Assembly (NCBI RefSeq): GCF_019097595.1
Contig: NC_080711.1
Span: 16,757,428-16,821,427, forward strand
Reading direction: 5' to 3'
DNA from: Hemibagrus wyckioides
Taxonomy: Eukaryota > Chordata > Actinopteri > Siluriformes > Bagridae
DNA length: 64,000 nt
The position numbers and the translations under genes are program-made. A model generated the notes under the pieces. It was not told the origin of the DNA, did not search any database, and saw only the letters and a program-made list of their open reading frames with translations. Shown in pieces: positions 9,627 through 22,600 of the stretch; the stretch's first letter is position 1, and every line of letters begins with the position of its first letter.

Positions 9627-12600
9627 GTGAGTAACGTGTCTATATGAAAGCATAAAATCAGCATTGTGTTTTACCTATTTTCTGAAAATCTGTTCGCCGT
9701 TTCGAGCGGAAGCCGCGGCTGAGTCTCAAACGCCTTGTTTATCCCTGCGGAAGTGCACTACAGAGAGAGGGAAATGAATGGCAGGTACAGCCTATGTAGT
9801 GCATTACGTGTTTAAATGCAAGCCGTTTGGGCTTCAGCCGGAGTGTTTCTGTAAGGAGTGCCTGCAATGTATGAAGGCTGTCTGACATCTCACTTCCTCC
9901 TATACTGCCAAACTTACCTATATTTGGACATTTCACACACATGCAGCTAGGCCTATTACAAAAATGTTGAAGATTTCAGTTTACACTGTGCTGCACACGT
10001 TTTGATTTAATTCTGATTAATTTAATTCAGGACTGATAATTGCCGGGTTTTCCTGCTGTGCTGGATTAGCCTCACTTTCTGCCATGCTTTGATCACAGTG
10101 TTGTGCTATATTAGATCACTGACCTGATCTAAAATCCTGCGTTTTCTTTGCAGATTTGTATGATTTTATTGCTCTTCCATTCTGTTTGAATTTGCATTAC
10201 GTATGAAGCCTGCATTGTCCTATTTGTTTATCTTCACTAATCGTCTGTATCTGCCTCTGCTGGTACATAGGACTGGCAGAAGATCAGAAACTCTGCTGCT
10301 GTTTTCTGTAAAGATGAATTAATTTTAATCTGTATGTCTTTTACAATATGTCTGCTCTGGTTTTACGAGTCTAATTGAACTGCTTTGGTTGGCAAATCCC
10401 GAAGTTTCCAAAAAAACAAACTAACCTGTCTATCAGTCTTGGCTTCAAAATGAATGAAAGAATGAATGAAAATCCTATGACTGGGATTTTAAGATTCCAG
10501 TTCAACTGAAAGACTCCTTGCCTACCTCTACATTTCTAACCTTATCTCCTTATGGGAAAAACAACTTTCCTGCTAAATTTAAAGGGATGATGAATGATGA
10601 GTTATTCCTTCAATTATGAGCATCATCCGCATCAGACTCTGTTCCCTCTCCTGAGGTAAAAGTCACTCATGTCACCTCCGGTGTCACTTTTTATATCAGC
10701 TGGGAAGAATTGCTATGCAGTCCAGTTATTTCTGCTCTGTTTAATACATTTTTTAATAATGCATTTGTATTGGGTCATTCTTAAAACTTTATCTGCTCCT
10801 GTGTGTACAGTGTGTAAGTGCTTTTCTCTGTTGTGATGATGATGATGTGATGGTTCATCTTAATAGCTAGTATAGTATTGCCATGTGTTATTGCCATTTT
10901 ATTATTAATATCCAAATAATGATGAAAGTAACAAAAACTTGCAGGCTGTTATGCGAAAAAATAGCTGTCTGTTTTCTTAAAGTAGAAATGTCAAGGTGTA
11001 ACATTTGCAGGAAAAACTCATTTTTGTTAAAATCAAATTTTTTTAAAACTCTTTCTTTGGCTATTTACCTGAAACAGCAGGTTTTCCAAGACCACACACA
11101 AATTTCCTGATTGTATTCTGGCTAAGATAAATAAAGACACAGCAAAGTTGCCAGATGAACCCATTTTTCTTTAATGCTAAAAACCTGTATGTACATCAAA
11201 TTATCATTTGGTTGTAAGGAATATATTTCACAGACTAAAACAAGTGACAGCATTTCATGTCATCTTGGATTAATTGAATGGACTATTTGAGTCGAACAAA
11301 CTTTTGCTATCATGTGAAACACCATGTGCAGTTGTAGTGTGTGTTTGGACACAATCTGTGCCAAATGTTGTATTCACTACAAAATACATTGTGGGTCTGA
11401 AATGATCTCACATGTGACTTGATATTGGTCCAGCATATCAGGAAGTATTTCAGGGTCCAGATGTTGGCAAAAGATGCCTAGCTGATCCCTACTCCGAACT
11501 ATTTGGCCATAACTTGTCCTAAACAGTTGTATTCAGCTCAGTCTCCCAGGACTATTGTCACTGCAGAAATATCAAAAGGTTTCTCAGTGGCCCACTATAA
11601 ATTTGCTTTTATGAAATAAGTGGAAAGAGAATTGAAATGTAGGTTGTCGTATCAGTGCCAGACCCATCTGCTGCACTTTAACACTTGACTAATGTTCTTA
11701 CTGCTAGTAACTAATATAACACTGCAACCTTCCTTTCCCAAGTTATGTGAAACATTACAAGTTCAATGGATTGTATGGAAAAATATGTCAAATCTGTTCT
11801 GATAGTCATTCAGCTTGTAAGGCCTGTGGCTGTCCTAAAACCTGTACTCAGTATTTAGATGGGTAGCCTGCAGAGTCATGATACATCTAGGAGACTAAAT
11901 ACTAAGCAACTTATCACACAAAGCTGGAGCATCAGCAGTGTTCATTTGTCTAATTTCAGAAAAACAGTACTTGTGTAGGCAGTGCATCATGTACAACGCC
12001 ACAAAGTAGCTCCATGACTTGTGTTCTATCTCCCTACATTTTCCCACATCACCCCAACAGATGAGATCTTAAACTCTCAGCAGTGTCAATCACAGTGGCA
12101 GCAGCCAGTGACAGGTGTCTGTGAGCTCATGTACGCAGAACAGGGTAGATAATGTTTTTCTCTGTGTGTGATACACTGCTCTGCGCAATGTTTGCATTTG
12201 TCTTCACATTTCTCCAGTTAGTAGCTGTCATATGATGTGAGAGAGATGACTGGTCTTAGGGAATTGGCAGGTGAATACATTCAGCAGAAAAATCAGGAGG
12301 TAAAAGACTGGCCAAGTCATTAAGTCAGTACTGAAAGCGAGGCGTGCATCTATCAAATGAAGAGCTCAAAAAACTAGTAGAACTGTCAGTCATTTCACAT
12401 TCAAAATCTGATTAACAATTAAAACTGCTCTTGGCATATTTTTGTGTTTCAGCAAAATTAGGACTCCTATGTAAACTGTGTAAAGTTCTGCAGGTCTCAG
12501 GTTCAGCCACATTTTTTTTAGTATTTTCTGTCTCACCTATGCATCTCACACAGTTAAAATCAGGCTTGACTTTTTATGGTGTTAAATTCACAAGAGATTT

Positions 12601-15600
12601 CTTGTTAGAGTAAACAACAATATATATTTATCTAAGCATATAACTGGGCATCTAAAAGGGTTAAGTACCATGTTGGTGGTGCTTTAGCAGACTTGGGATA
12701 ATAGAGTTATGCTGCTGTTTGGGTTGTGGTGCATAGTTAAATGCGTCACAGTGTAGGAGGAAACACTGTGTATCTCAATGCCCTCCTAATCCCATTAAAC
12801 TGACTCACAGTGGTAATGTGGGCATCATGGGGAGATACTTTATTTAAAAAGAAAAAAAAGTGATGGGAAGCTTCTGGGGGAGAAATGCGTGTTGCCAAAT
12901 TCAGATTCAGTGTGCTTATTATATAACCGTTTGAGCAATTGTCTACTCTCACCCCCTGTCTTTCCCATCTTGTTAACATTCTAAAAAGGGTTTAAGAGCA
13001 TCACAGGGAGGCTATTATATGTCCTGAAGTTTCTGCTGATTCAAAAAAGGTGTGTGTGTGTGTGTCTGTGCGTGTGCACGAGAGGATTTTAGTTTCAGCT
13101 GAGTTTGTGCAGTGTGTTTCCTTTCCTCCTTCCTGTTTGCAGTCTTAACATCTAACTTCTTTTTTTTTGCTCTCTGAATATTGCGTTTTGTGTCTTACTC
13201 AGAGAGAGAGAGAGAGAGAGAGGCTTGTTTCTCACAGTTTGAATTCTCTGCTGCAGTGTGCTTTATGTTTGTCAGAGTGATATTATGCATTATACGATTA
13301 CATTTGAAAACAACATTAAAATATTGAACAACCCAGGACATTTCTGTTTTGCTAACTTCTAGCAATATACAGAGTATAGACAGATGGATGTATAGTCAGC
13401 TCCAAGAATGAAAATGAGCAAAAATAAATATAAATGACATTAAATAAGTGATGTTTTGAGCTTAATCATATAGATAGCTTAAACACGGTTAAACAGTGCT
13501 TTAAAAAATAGAATAGAATCTCCTGGTGAAAATAACAGCACTAAAGAGCTTCCTGTAGTCTCTGACAGGGTTGAGGACACTGTAAGTGGGATCTACGAAG
13601 AAGAAAAAGCCTTTATTATTGCCACACAATACAGTACAACACAGTAGAATTCTTCCCAGCTTTGAAGATTGGGGTCGGAGAACAGGGGCAGTTATGATAT
13701 GCTCCTGGAGCAGAGAGAGTTAAGGGCCCAATGGTGGCAGTTTGCCTATGTTGGGGTTTGAACCCTGACCTTCCTATCAGCAACCCAGAGTCTGAATCAC
13801 CTGAGCCACTACTGCCCATAAATGTAGGATTTAAGATAAAATACAACACACAGAAGGTCCCTGCAGCTCTAGTTGCAAAATATCTTCACCACCATATTGT
13901 GCTCTGGGGTGATTTGTTTAAAGTTTGTATAAATTGTAGAGTTTCAGTGATGCTTGGTGATATTTTTGTGTTTTTGTTGGTTGCTCTCAGTGGGTCCCTC
14001 ACCATCGTCCACTATGTGTGAGGGTAGTGTGCTCATGGGTTAAAGCAAGTGTCTTTGCAAAAAAAGCAACTTTTGCAGGCTTGTAAAAATAGTTTTTGTT
14101 AAGGTTGTGCTTATGACTTAACTATTTTCCTCCACTGTATTTTCAGAACTATTACCCAAGTTGTTCAGGTCTATCTGTTTGATTTTATCCACTGTGATGA
14201 ATGACAACAGGAAGCTGAATGCAATATTACAGATAATTTATATAATTTCAAGGATTACAGATTGCACCAGTTATAAATATTTTATTTTAACTTTTTTTTT
14301 ACCTAATGAAATTAAAAAGAAAGAGAAAGAAAGAGGAAGCCAGAGAAAGTTTATGGGCACCTGTGTTTTATTGGCATGTATGTAACTTATTTCAAAAATT
14401 GTGATGAATTTTGTTGATTTCCTTTTCAGGAGTGGATCTCAAATGTGCGAGGAAGCTCCCTCAACTCTCAGGGCAACCAGATTAAATCCAGCTGCAGTCT
14501 TGTGGCCTTCAACACCGACCAGGCTGGTAAGTACATGTTTCTATATCAGTTTAATACTTCTGACAAACGCAATAGCAAATAGAATGTGCTGGTGTTTTTT
14601 AGCATTAAAGTTAATCTGTACCTGAAAACTTTTGCTGTTATCAAAATGACCATCGTATATTATCCCAGGATTCATATGGACAATACTGTATGTTCTCCCT
14701 GAAACACCCTTCAGACACATTGTACTGTTTGACTATGTGTACAAGGATATAGTAGAGTAATTAATTTATTGATGTGTAATTGATTTATATATTACTTGAG
14801 TCTGTTTCCTTTCTAGGTTTCTCTCTCTGTCTTGCTGTGTAGGGATCTAAATTAGATTTTTTTTATAGATGCTTAATGACAATGTTAAAAACCCAATAAA
14901 AATAAATCTAAGTGCAATTAAAGATACATAAATATATCCATCCATCATACATGACATGATTTGTAAAGTCATTGTATTTTTAATGAACTTCAATGGTCTG
15001 GTTTTCCTTCATTCTTTAGGATTGGCTCATACTTTCCTGAACTTTTTGTCATCTGCTCTTTTTTTTTTAAAGGGGGTGGAATGGTGGGGCTATGCTCACT
15101 TGATCCCGGACCTGATGGCAAATGGACAGTAACTCAAATTCCATGTCATGCTGGTAAGACATCACGTAAACCATCAGTGTACTTTTAATGTAACTGTAAA
15201 ACTATAACTATAAAACTATAAAATCTATACTTTCTATTTAATTTAGCCAGCTTTATCCAGATATACAGTGTCATCATATTAAATTAAAGTTCTTTACAGA
15301 ATCTGATCTTTAGACTGGTAATGGCTATAAAAAGATTTTCTCTTGTGGGACACAGCTGGCATCTCAGCTCTTCCCAGAGGTGTTTAACGGTGTTGAGGTC
15401 AGGGATCTGCGCAGGCCACTTGAGCCACTTGAGTGGACACTGTCCAGTTAGTAGCAATGAAGGGAAATTGTAATGACCACTGATACAATTACGTGCTTGC
15501 TGTTTGGCAACAGTGTCAACTTACAGAGTGTATATATAGGCATTATATATGTATTTCATTATATAAAGTATATTGAACCTTTTCTGCTTCTGTTAGACCA

Positions 15601-18600
15601 AGTGACCGATCTGGATTTCTCCCCATTTGATGACTATCTCTTGGCCACCTGCTCAGCTGATGAGACGGTATTGTCTGTCCTTATTTTTTTTTTTGATAAA
15701 TTGATTTATTAATATTTACAAACCCTGAGTGTAAGCCCTCAAATGTACAGGGTAATAAGGACATCTAATTATAGCTAGTATAAGGTTAACTTAGTTTGTG
15801 AGGGCCAGTATTCCCTGATCACAATAAAGCTGGAACACACTGTCTTCAGCACAGTCTCCTGCATTATTGAAATATTAATCAATCCAATTCAGTTTTATTT
15901 GTATAGCCTTTATCAATAGATCAGATCAGATTGATTGAAATCAGGTTGTAGAATTAGATTCCTCATGAGAAAGCCACAGGTGCTAATGATCAGGGAAAAC
16001 CTTTTTAGACCATGTCAGTGGTGTTCGGTTCATTTATGAGTTACGCAAATCTCAGACTTAAAAAAGAGAGAGAGAGAGAAATAATTATAATTTGCTAATT
16101 TCATGATCTGTTGTTTAAGAGGTTGTACATTGTGATGAAAGTGGGGACTTCGGCAGGTCTGAGTATGACAGCATATTTAAAGGAGGAGTCAGTAGGTAAC
16201 AGGCATGAGGTCACCCAGAAACATAAAGCCTCAAATGCACTCTCAGTAAACCTGAGTGATCATGGCAGAGAGGGGGCATTAAAACCCAGTTGACCGTTAA
16301 CATTTCATAAAGAGCCTGCACCTTTTGATCAAAGAGGGTGTGGTGGATGATAATACCCCAAATGTTTGCTCAGATACTGTGGGCCATTGACTACCTGTTG
16401 GATAATAGGCCATTAGTTTGTCTGTGTCAGCATTATACTTTTTAGCTTAGCAGTGTTTCAGAGATAAAAAGAAAAATATTATCCTATTATGATATTTTCA
16501 GGAGCCTAAAATGAAAGCCTGGTCAATAATTACACCAAGTTTGTTTACTACTGCAGATTCTCTAACTGAAAAGCCATTAAGAGTTACTGTATAATCTGAA
16601 AGTTTATTATCTGTGGCCCTAGTAGGCAAATAGTGATCAGAGGCCAGTGTTTGGTAATTTACCACTTTAACCAGTGTGTGTTAGTATTATGTTGAAACAT
16701 AGCTGGTGGACTGTAACTTTTTCTATGGTTTTAGAGATAAAGTGGACGTTAGATATAAACCTATAGTTACAGGTATTTAAATCCTGGTCATTTGAAGGAT
16801 TTGGGTACAACAAGCAGAACCTTTTTTTTGTTCTTAAAGGTTCTCAAAGGTCTGATCTGGTATCCTTCTTTTAAGGAAATTAATAGATGTAATGGTTTCA
16901 GGATTGGGTGCTAATTGGAATGCTAATCGCTCTACTGAATTGGTTATTTTGTTAGCATAATTCTTGAATAGGATTATGGGCAAAACAATTACCAACTGTT
17001 TTGACTTTCTACTAGTAGACATCCAAAAATGACTCCAGTGACTGAGACCTTAACTGATAGTAATGGGCATTGATATTTTAATTTGATTTGGTAGGTCACT
17101 ATCAGTAGTCCTGTTCTGTAAGCACCTTGGTGCAATTTTAACAGTGGTTTAGTATTAATCCAAGCATTTTATATTACAATATTCTGATCACCAGCCAATC
17201 TGACAGTGGCCTTTTAAAATCTGTACAATGTCACCAACATGCAGGAATTTAACCCATAAAATAGGAGTTGCTAGAGTTGGTGAACCTCTGACCCACTGGT
17301 ATTTTACTTTCCTGAATCCAAACTGCAGAGTAGGCTGTACACCCTTTCATAACATTTCTTGTCTTGACAAGCTGGTTCACAAAGTCTCGCAAGCCTCACA
17401 TACCATTGTATACACCACTGAATAGGGTAATCTGGAATGAATCAGAATTTGAAAAATTTAACTCTACACAGATTCCTGGTTACATAAACTCACTCTAGAT
17501 ATCTTCTGGGGGACTAGAGGAAGCTGAACTGATGCCTTAGGTCACAGGTTTTTAATGTGAGTTTTGGAACATCATAAAAATCCCACTTTATTTCAAACTG
17601 TGACTACTCTAGCTGTAGCCATTTAACTACCTGTAGATATAACATTAATACTAGTTATATGAGCATTATATCATTACAATAAACCAACTTAAATATTGGT
17701 AAACATCTATAGACATTTTTGCTAATTTCAAGTGGAAATTTTCTTATTCTATTTGCAGATAATTTTATTTATTTTATTATATTTACTTTTTTTTTTACTA
17801 GAATTAAATGTTTAAAATTAACAAATTGAGCTGTCATTAAAACCAGACTGCAGGAAACATGAAAAATGTCTAGCAATAAATTTAATAATCTTAGATTTGT
17901 TACCTTATCTTAGGAAAACACTAAACCTTCTACCAGTATATGCACTGAAGCGCTCCTAGTCCTGAGGATGTACAGACTTTTTATTCAAGCAGTCTGTTAA
18001 TTTCTTTACACTAATAGTGTAAAGGCAGTTCAGTTAACTTGTAGGTTTGAGTTGATGTAGTACAATGCTGAACATGGTAGTGAAAGAGGCAGTGAAGCTA
18101 GTAATGTATTACACTAACAGCAAAGATGAAAAAAAAAAACAGCAGTAAAGAAAACACCAAGATGTCAGGAATTCAAAAAGACATAAATATGTAATAACAT
18201 CTTCTGTTTTTCTCTCCCTCGGTCTCTGCAGGTAAAGTTATGGCGTCTATGTGATCCAGGTCAGGAGCAGCCATTAAGTGCAGAAGCGTCTATAAATCCT
18301 GGTGAAGGAAGACTGGAGCTGCTGCTTTTCCATCCCACTGCTGCAGGCTTGCTGGCGGTCGGCTCTGGCAAAGGCATCCAGGTCTGGGATACCAGCAGAG
18401 ACAAAGCCCTGGCAGGTACACTCTACACACACACACACACACACGCACACATGCATACATAGATAAATGTATGCACATGCATTCATATATCTCACACACA
18501 CACACTGTATGTTTAATAAGTTACGGCCTCAAACCTCAGTAAGTTACTTTGTGTTTTCATTACTAAAAACTAGATGTTTACAGCAGCACATAAGCATTGT

Positions 18601-19592
18601 GTGTCCGTCGTCACTGTTCTCGACTGTTTGTTTCTGTTCTTTCTGTATGTGTAATTTGTCCTTGTTTTGATTGGCGTAGCCTCTGGTTGTTTCCAGAGCT
18701 GAATGTACAGTCCTCTGGGGTCTAAGCTGGAGCAGGTGAGGCAAAAGATTGAAGCCCAGTGGCTGTTTGATCCTGGCACCATGATGGCTGCCGCTCACTG
18801 CTGCCACCTACTGGCCCTCCATCTCTCACCACAGTTTTTTCTTTTTTGACACCGTTTCTCATAACTTGTGTGGAACTCTTGCTTTGTGTTTGTTTTTGTT
18901 ATGTGATGTCTCCTTACAGACTTTGTTTTTTGATCTACAGTAATTAAAGTTGAGTGCCAAGTCAAAGTGTCACTCAAGTCTTTGAGCCATTCTTTGGTTT
19001 TCAGTGTGCTTGGCTGCTCCCTCTTAATGATCAGACCAGATCTTAATGATGAGATTTGGCCTGCCATATATGTTTTTAACTCACATTCCATAACACACAT
19101 TCGCAGGCTGTGTTCACCATGCACCTTCATTCCTGCTGTTTCATGTTTGTCTGTCTTTCTGATGTGTCCTGTGTGTGTACACCTTTTTATTTTAGCTGCG
19201 ACATCTATAAAGCAAACTGATATGGTTTTTCATATACAGTGACAGTGGTCAGTCAACCAACATGATTACAATGAGTTCTAGATTTAGATAAATTGTTTTT
19301 ATGGGTAACGTAAACATTTATCTTGACATGGCTACAGCAAGATTATTACAGTATACACAGCATTTGCTGAGCCACTACACCTAAATAGCAATAATATCAC
19401 ATGACCTATTTTAGTTTATTTGTTTTAGTGTGAAGTTTATTCAATGCTATTAGATGTACATAAGACATTCCATTAAAAAAATAGAATTGTTTAACTCTAA
19501 ACTTGTTTGTGTTGGTTGATCATTACTAGTGTAAGTGAAACATCATATCAGTTTCAGTTTAAAGTAACTACTGTGTTTCTTTTATTTGCCAA

Positions 19593-19631
<39 letters not shown>

Positions 19632-22600
19632 TATGAGACAGTTCTGGAGCAGCATAAGGAGCAGTTGCATTGTCTGGCCTGGAAAGAGGACGGCTCCCTG
19701 CTGGCCTCCACCTGCAAGGTGAGTCAATGTCTTTGGAAGGATGAAGTCCAAAGGGTTGGGAATTGAACTTAACATTGATACTGTAGCATCACGATATCAC
19801 AATATCACAATACCAAAACAATACAACAAAATACAAATTAATGATTTTAATGAGAAATTTTAGCTGAGTGAAAACAAGCTTCCAATAAAATTAAAGCATT
19901 CTGTAAGGTTATCATCCAAGATCCAAAGGAAAAAAAGAGCAAAAATACATTTCAGCAAAGCCTGCATCTCTGAAATAACAAAGTTCTTATTATATCCTCA
20001 AAAATGGAATAAAATTTAAGAACAAAATGAACCTTTTAAAAATAAAATAAAAGAAACAATGATCATAGTTTCAGTAGAGGAGAGCATGATCCCAGAATCT
20101 AGACACTGTGCTGTTTTTTCTCTATAAAGCTGTTTGAGATCTTGAAATCAAAATCTCTAAATCTGACCTATTTGAAACTGACCTCTTAATAAGGCATAAA
20201 TATAGCTGAGTCGCACTTCCAGCAAATAAACAATCAAATCAGATGTTAAAGGTTTTAGGGTTATACAGTACATTCTGTAGTGTTTTTACATGTGAACCTC
20301 AAATCATTTCCACTGCCCACGTAGGTTAGAGCTTAACTCTCAGCAAAGATAAAATGTAAAATGTTTTTGCACATGGTGATTGTTGTTTTTAAATGGTGTA
20401 TGTGTGCAAATGTCACTAAAAACAACTGCTTGCAACCTTGTTGTATTGAGTTGTATTGATACTTTGTGAAACACTAGTAGCTCAGAAAAAGCAGAAAAGC
20501 TACAATTCCTAAAGTTTGCTTCAGAAGGGAATCGTAATTTTCAGATCACATTCAACTTCATTGTCATTGTGCAGTGTGCTGGTACAAAGGCAAAGACATA
20601 CAGTTAGCTTCTGAACAGAATAATATGAATACATTATTAAATATGTTAGAGTTTACTGTAGAAATAAAGTGAAAGATTAGACAACAGTAGTATTTGCAAA
20701 CTGGAACAGTTATGCTGTGTAAAATGTGCATTATACTGTAAGTGTGGAAGAAGGTGTATAAGGAGTATTTTGTGGTGGTTGGGTGGTTGGTTGAGTTCAG
20801 TATGGTGACCCCTGAGGGAAGGAAGCGATTTCTAACCCGGGTTGTAGGATGTTACAGGCTCCTGCAGCGCCCCCCTGTGGGGAGGAAGGTAAACAGTCCT
20901 TGATTGGGATGAAAGTGTCCTTCATGATGCTTCTCAACAAGCAGCGTTTAATGTGGATTTATTGTGGACACTGATGATATGTTGAGCAATTTTCACCACT
21001 CACTGGAGAGCCTTATTGTCAGACACTGAGTAGTTGCCATACCACACTGAGATGCAGTTTGTCAGAATACTTCCAATGGTACAGCAAAATTCAGCAGTAT
21101 TTGTACCTTCTTCAGGATCTAAATTGTTATTACTCTATATCTCCAGTAGAGCTCACTAGAGCATCTGTTTCCCAGGGTGCTCAACTCATCTGCGTAGATG
21201 GAGTTTTCAGTAAGTCAGTGTAGCAGTGTCTAGATCAGGTGATTTGCTCATTTCTGTTCTGCGCACAGGAATGGAGAATCTTTCCAATGTCATTTCCCTT
21301 CACCCTTAACCCATAACCCTCTCTGCTCCAGTGGCACTGTATCATGACTGGCCCTTTACTCTGATCCCAGCTTCCTAACAAGCTGGGATCTGCAAAGAAA
21401 TAAATGTTACTGTGATTAACATCTGTGGCATGTGATATAAAGGCTTCTTCTTCTTCTTCTTCTTAAAGATATGAAACAAGCATCACCTTTAACTCTCTAT
21501 CAGTTAGAACAATACAATGCTTTTGGGAACCTCTTATAAAAATATAATAAAAATAATAGACAGAAAACTGTCCAGACATGTGTGAAGTTAAATATGACTC
21601 CAGTGATATTGCAGTTATACCCAGGCATGGGTATGTATGCTGTATGAAATTTGCCCTAGTCTCTAGTCCCCTGGCCTATGAAGCATTTGCTGTTTTTTAT
21701 CCTTAACTAGTCACATACTTAAGAAATGTTGCAGTTTGATTGGTTATTTACATATCCATGTAGGCAAACATCTGTATTTTTTATGCAAACCTTTGAACAT
21801 CATGAGCAAGATTATTATTGTTACTGAATTATTGTAGTGACTTTAAGGCAGTTTGCGGTGAGTAAACTAGATGCGTGTTTGAAGACACAGAATTTCTGTA
21901 GCTGGTCAATCTCTTCCGGTGATACAATTTTCCCTTAATTTTCTTAAAAGACTAGAATAATATGCGACCTGTTGTAATAAGGTTAATGGTGACTTTAATT
22001 AACACCACTGACACTTAACAAGCAGGATAAAAGTCTTGAACTTGCAGCTTGTCTCCCCTTTGGTCCTGTGTCCTGCCTGTGCCCAGTTCTGTCACCTCTA
22101 CTATGCCTCCTGTGGAGGATTCTCTTTAATCAGGCCTTCAACTCACCTCATTTGTTAGCAAGCGATTGAATTACGACCTCTTTAATGTAGAAGAAAGATG
22201 CAGTTTCACCTGGTCCAGTCAGTGATTTAGTGCTTCATGAGTGACAGCATGTGACCCACGCATACAGTGGCCTTGCTTCAATTCCACCATTTTCTGGAAG
22301 AGCCATAAGGAAATAATAAATGAACCATTCCATAAAGCCACTAATGCAAGTAAAGCAGAGGAGTAAATGTTAGAGTAAACATAGAAGTTCAAGGGTAATG
22401 GATGCATTTTGAGAAGAATTACTTGACTAGAGATACAACTTATTGTCAGAAAATCTCCTACATTGGCTAATAAACAGCCAGTTAGAAAAGAATTCCACTC
22501 TCTTAAAGATCTATTGCAACTTTCATTGTTATCAGCATTTGTAAGCGAAGGCTGAAATTATTCTGACAGGAAAATGGAATATGCAGTGAGAGGCTTGCTG

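Larger units (their letters stand above)
18416..19641 (+). other. CORO7 intron 5 with CA tract at donor and TG tract at acceptor
   Basis: This 1,226-nt intron has a CA tract at 18425-18450 just after a weak donor (GTACAC) and a 35-nt TG tract at 19596-19630, eleven bases before the exon. The two are complementary and could pair in the transcript. No pyrimidine tract separates the TG repeat from the AG. The middle has no recognised element. Confidence 0.8.

Noticed and set aside
18660..18840. Possible alternative exon in CORO7 intron 5 (GC-richer stretch)
   Set aside because: Frames do not continue coronin homology, and exons 5 and 6 already join perfectly to the human order.
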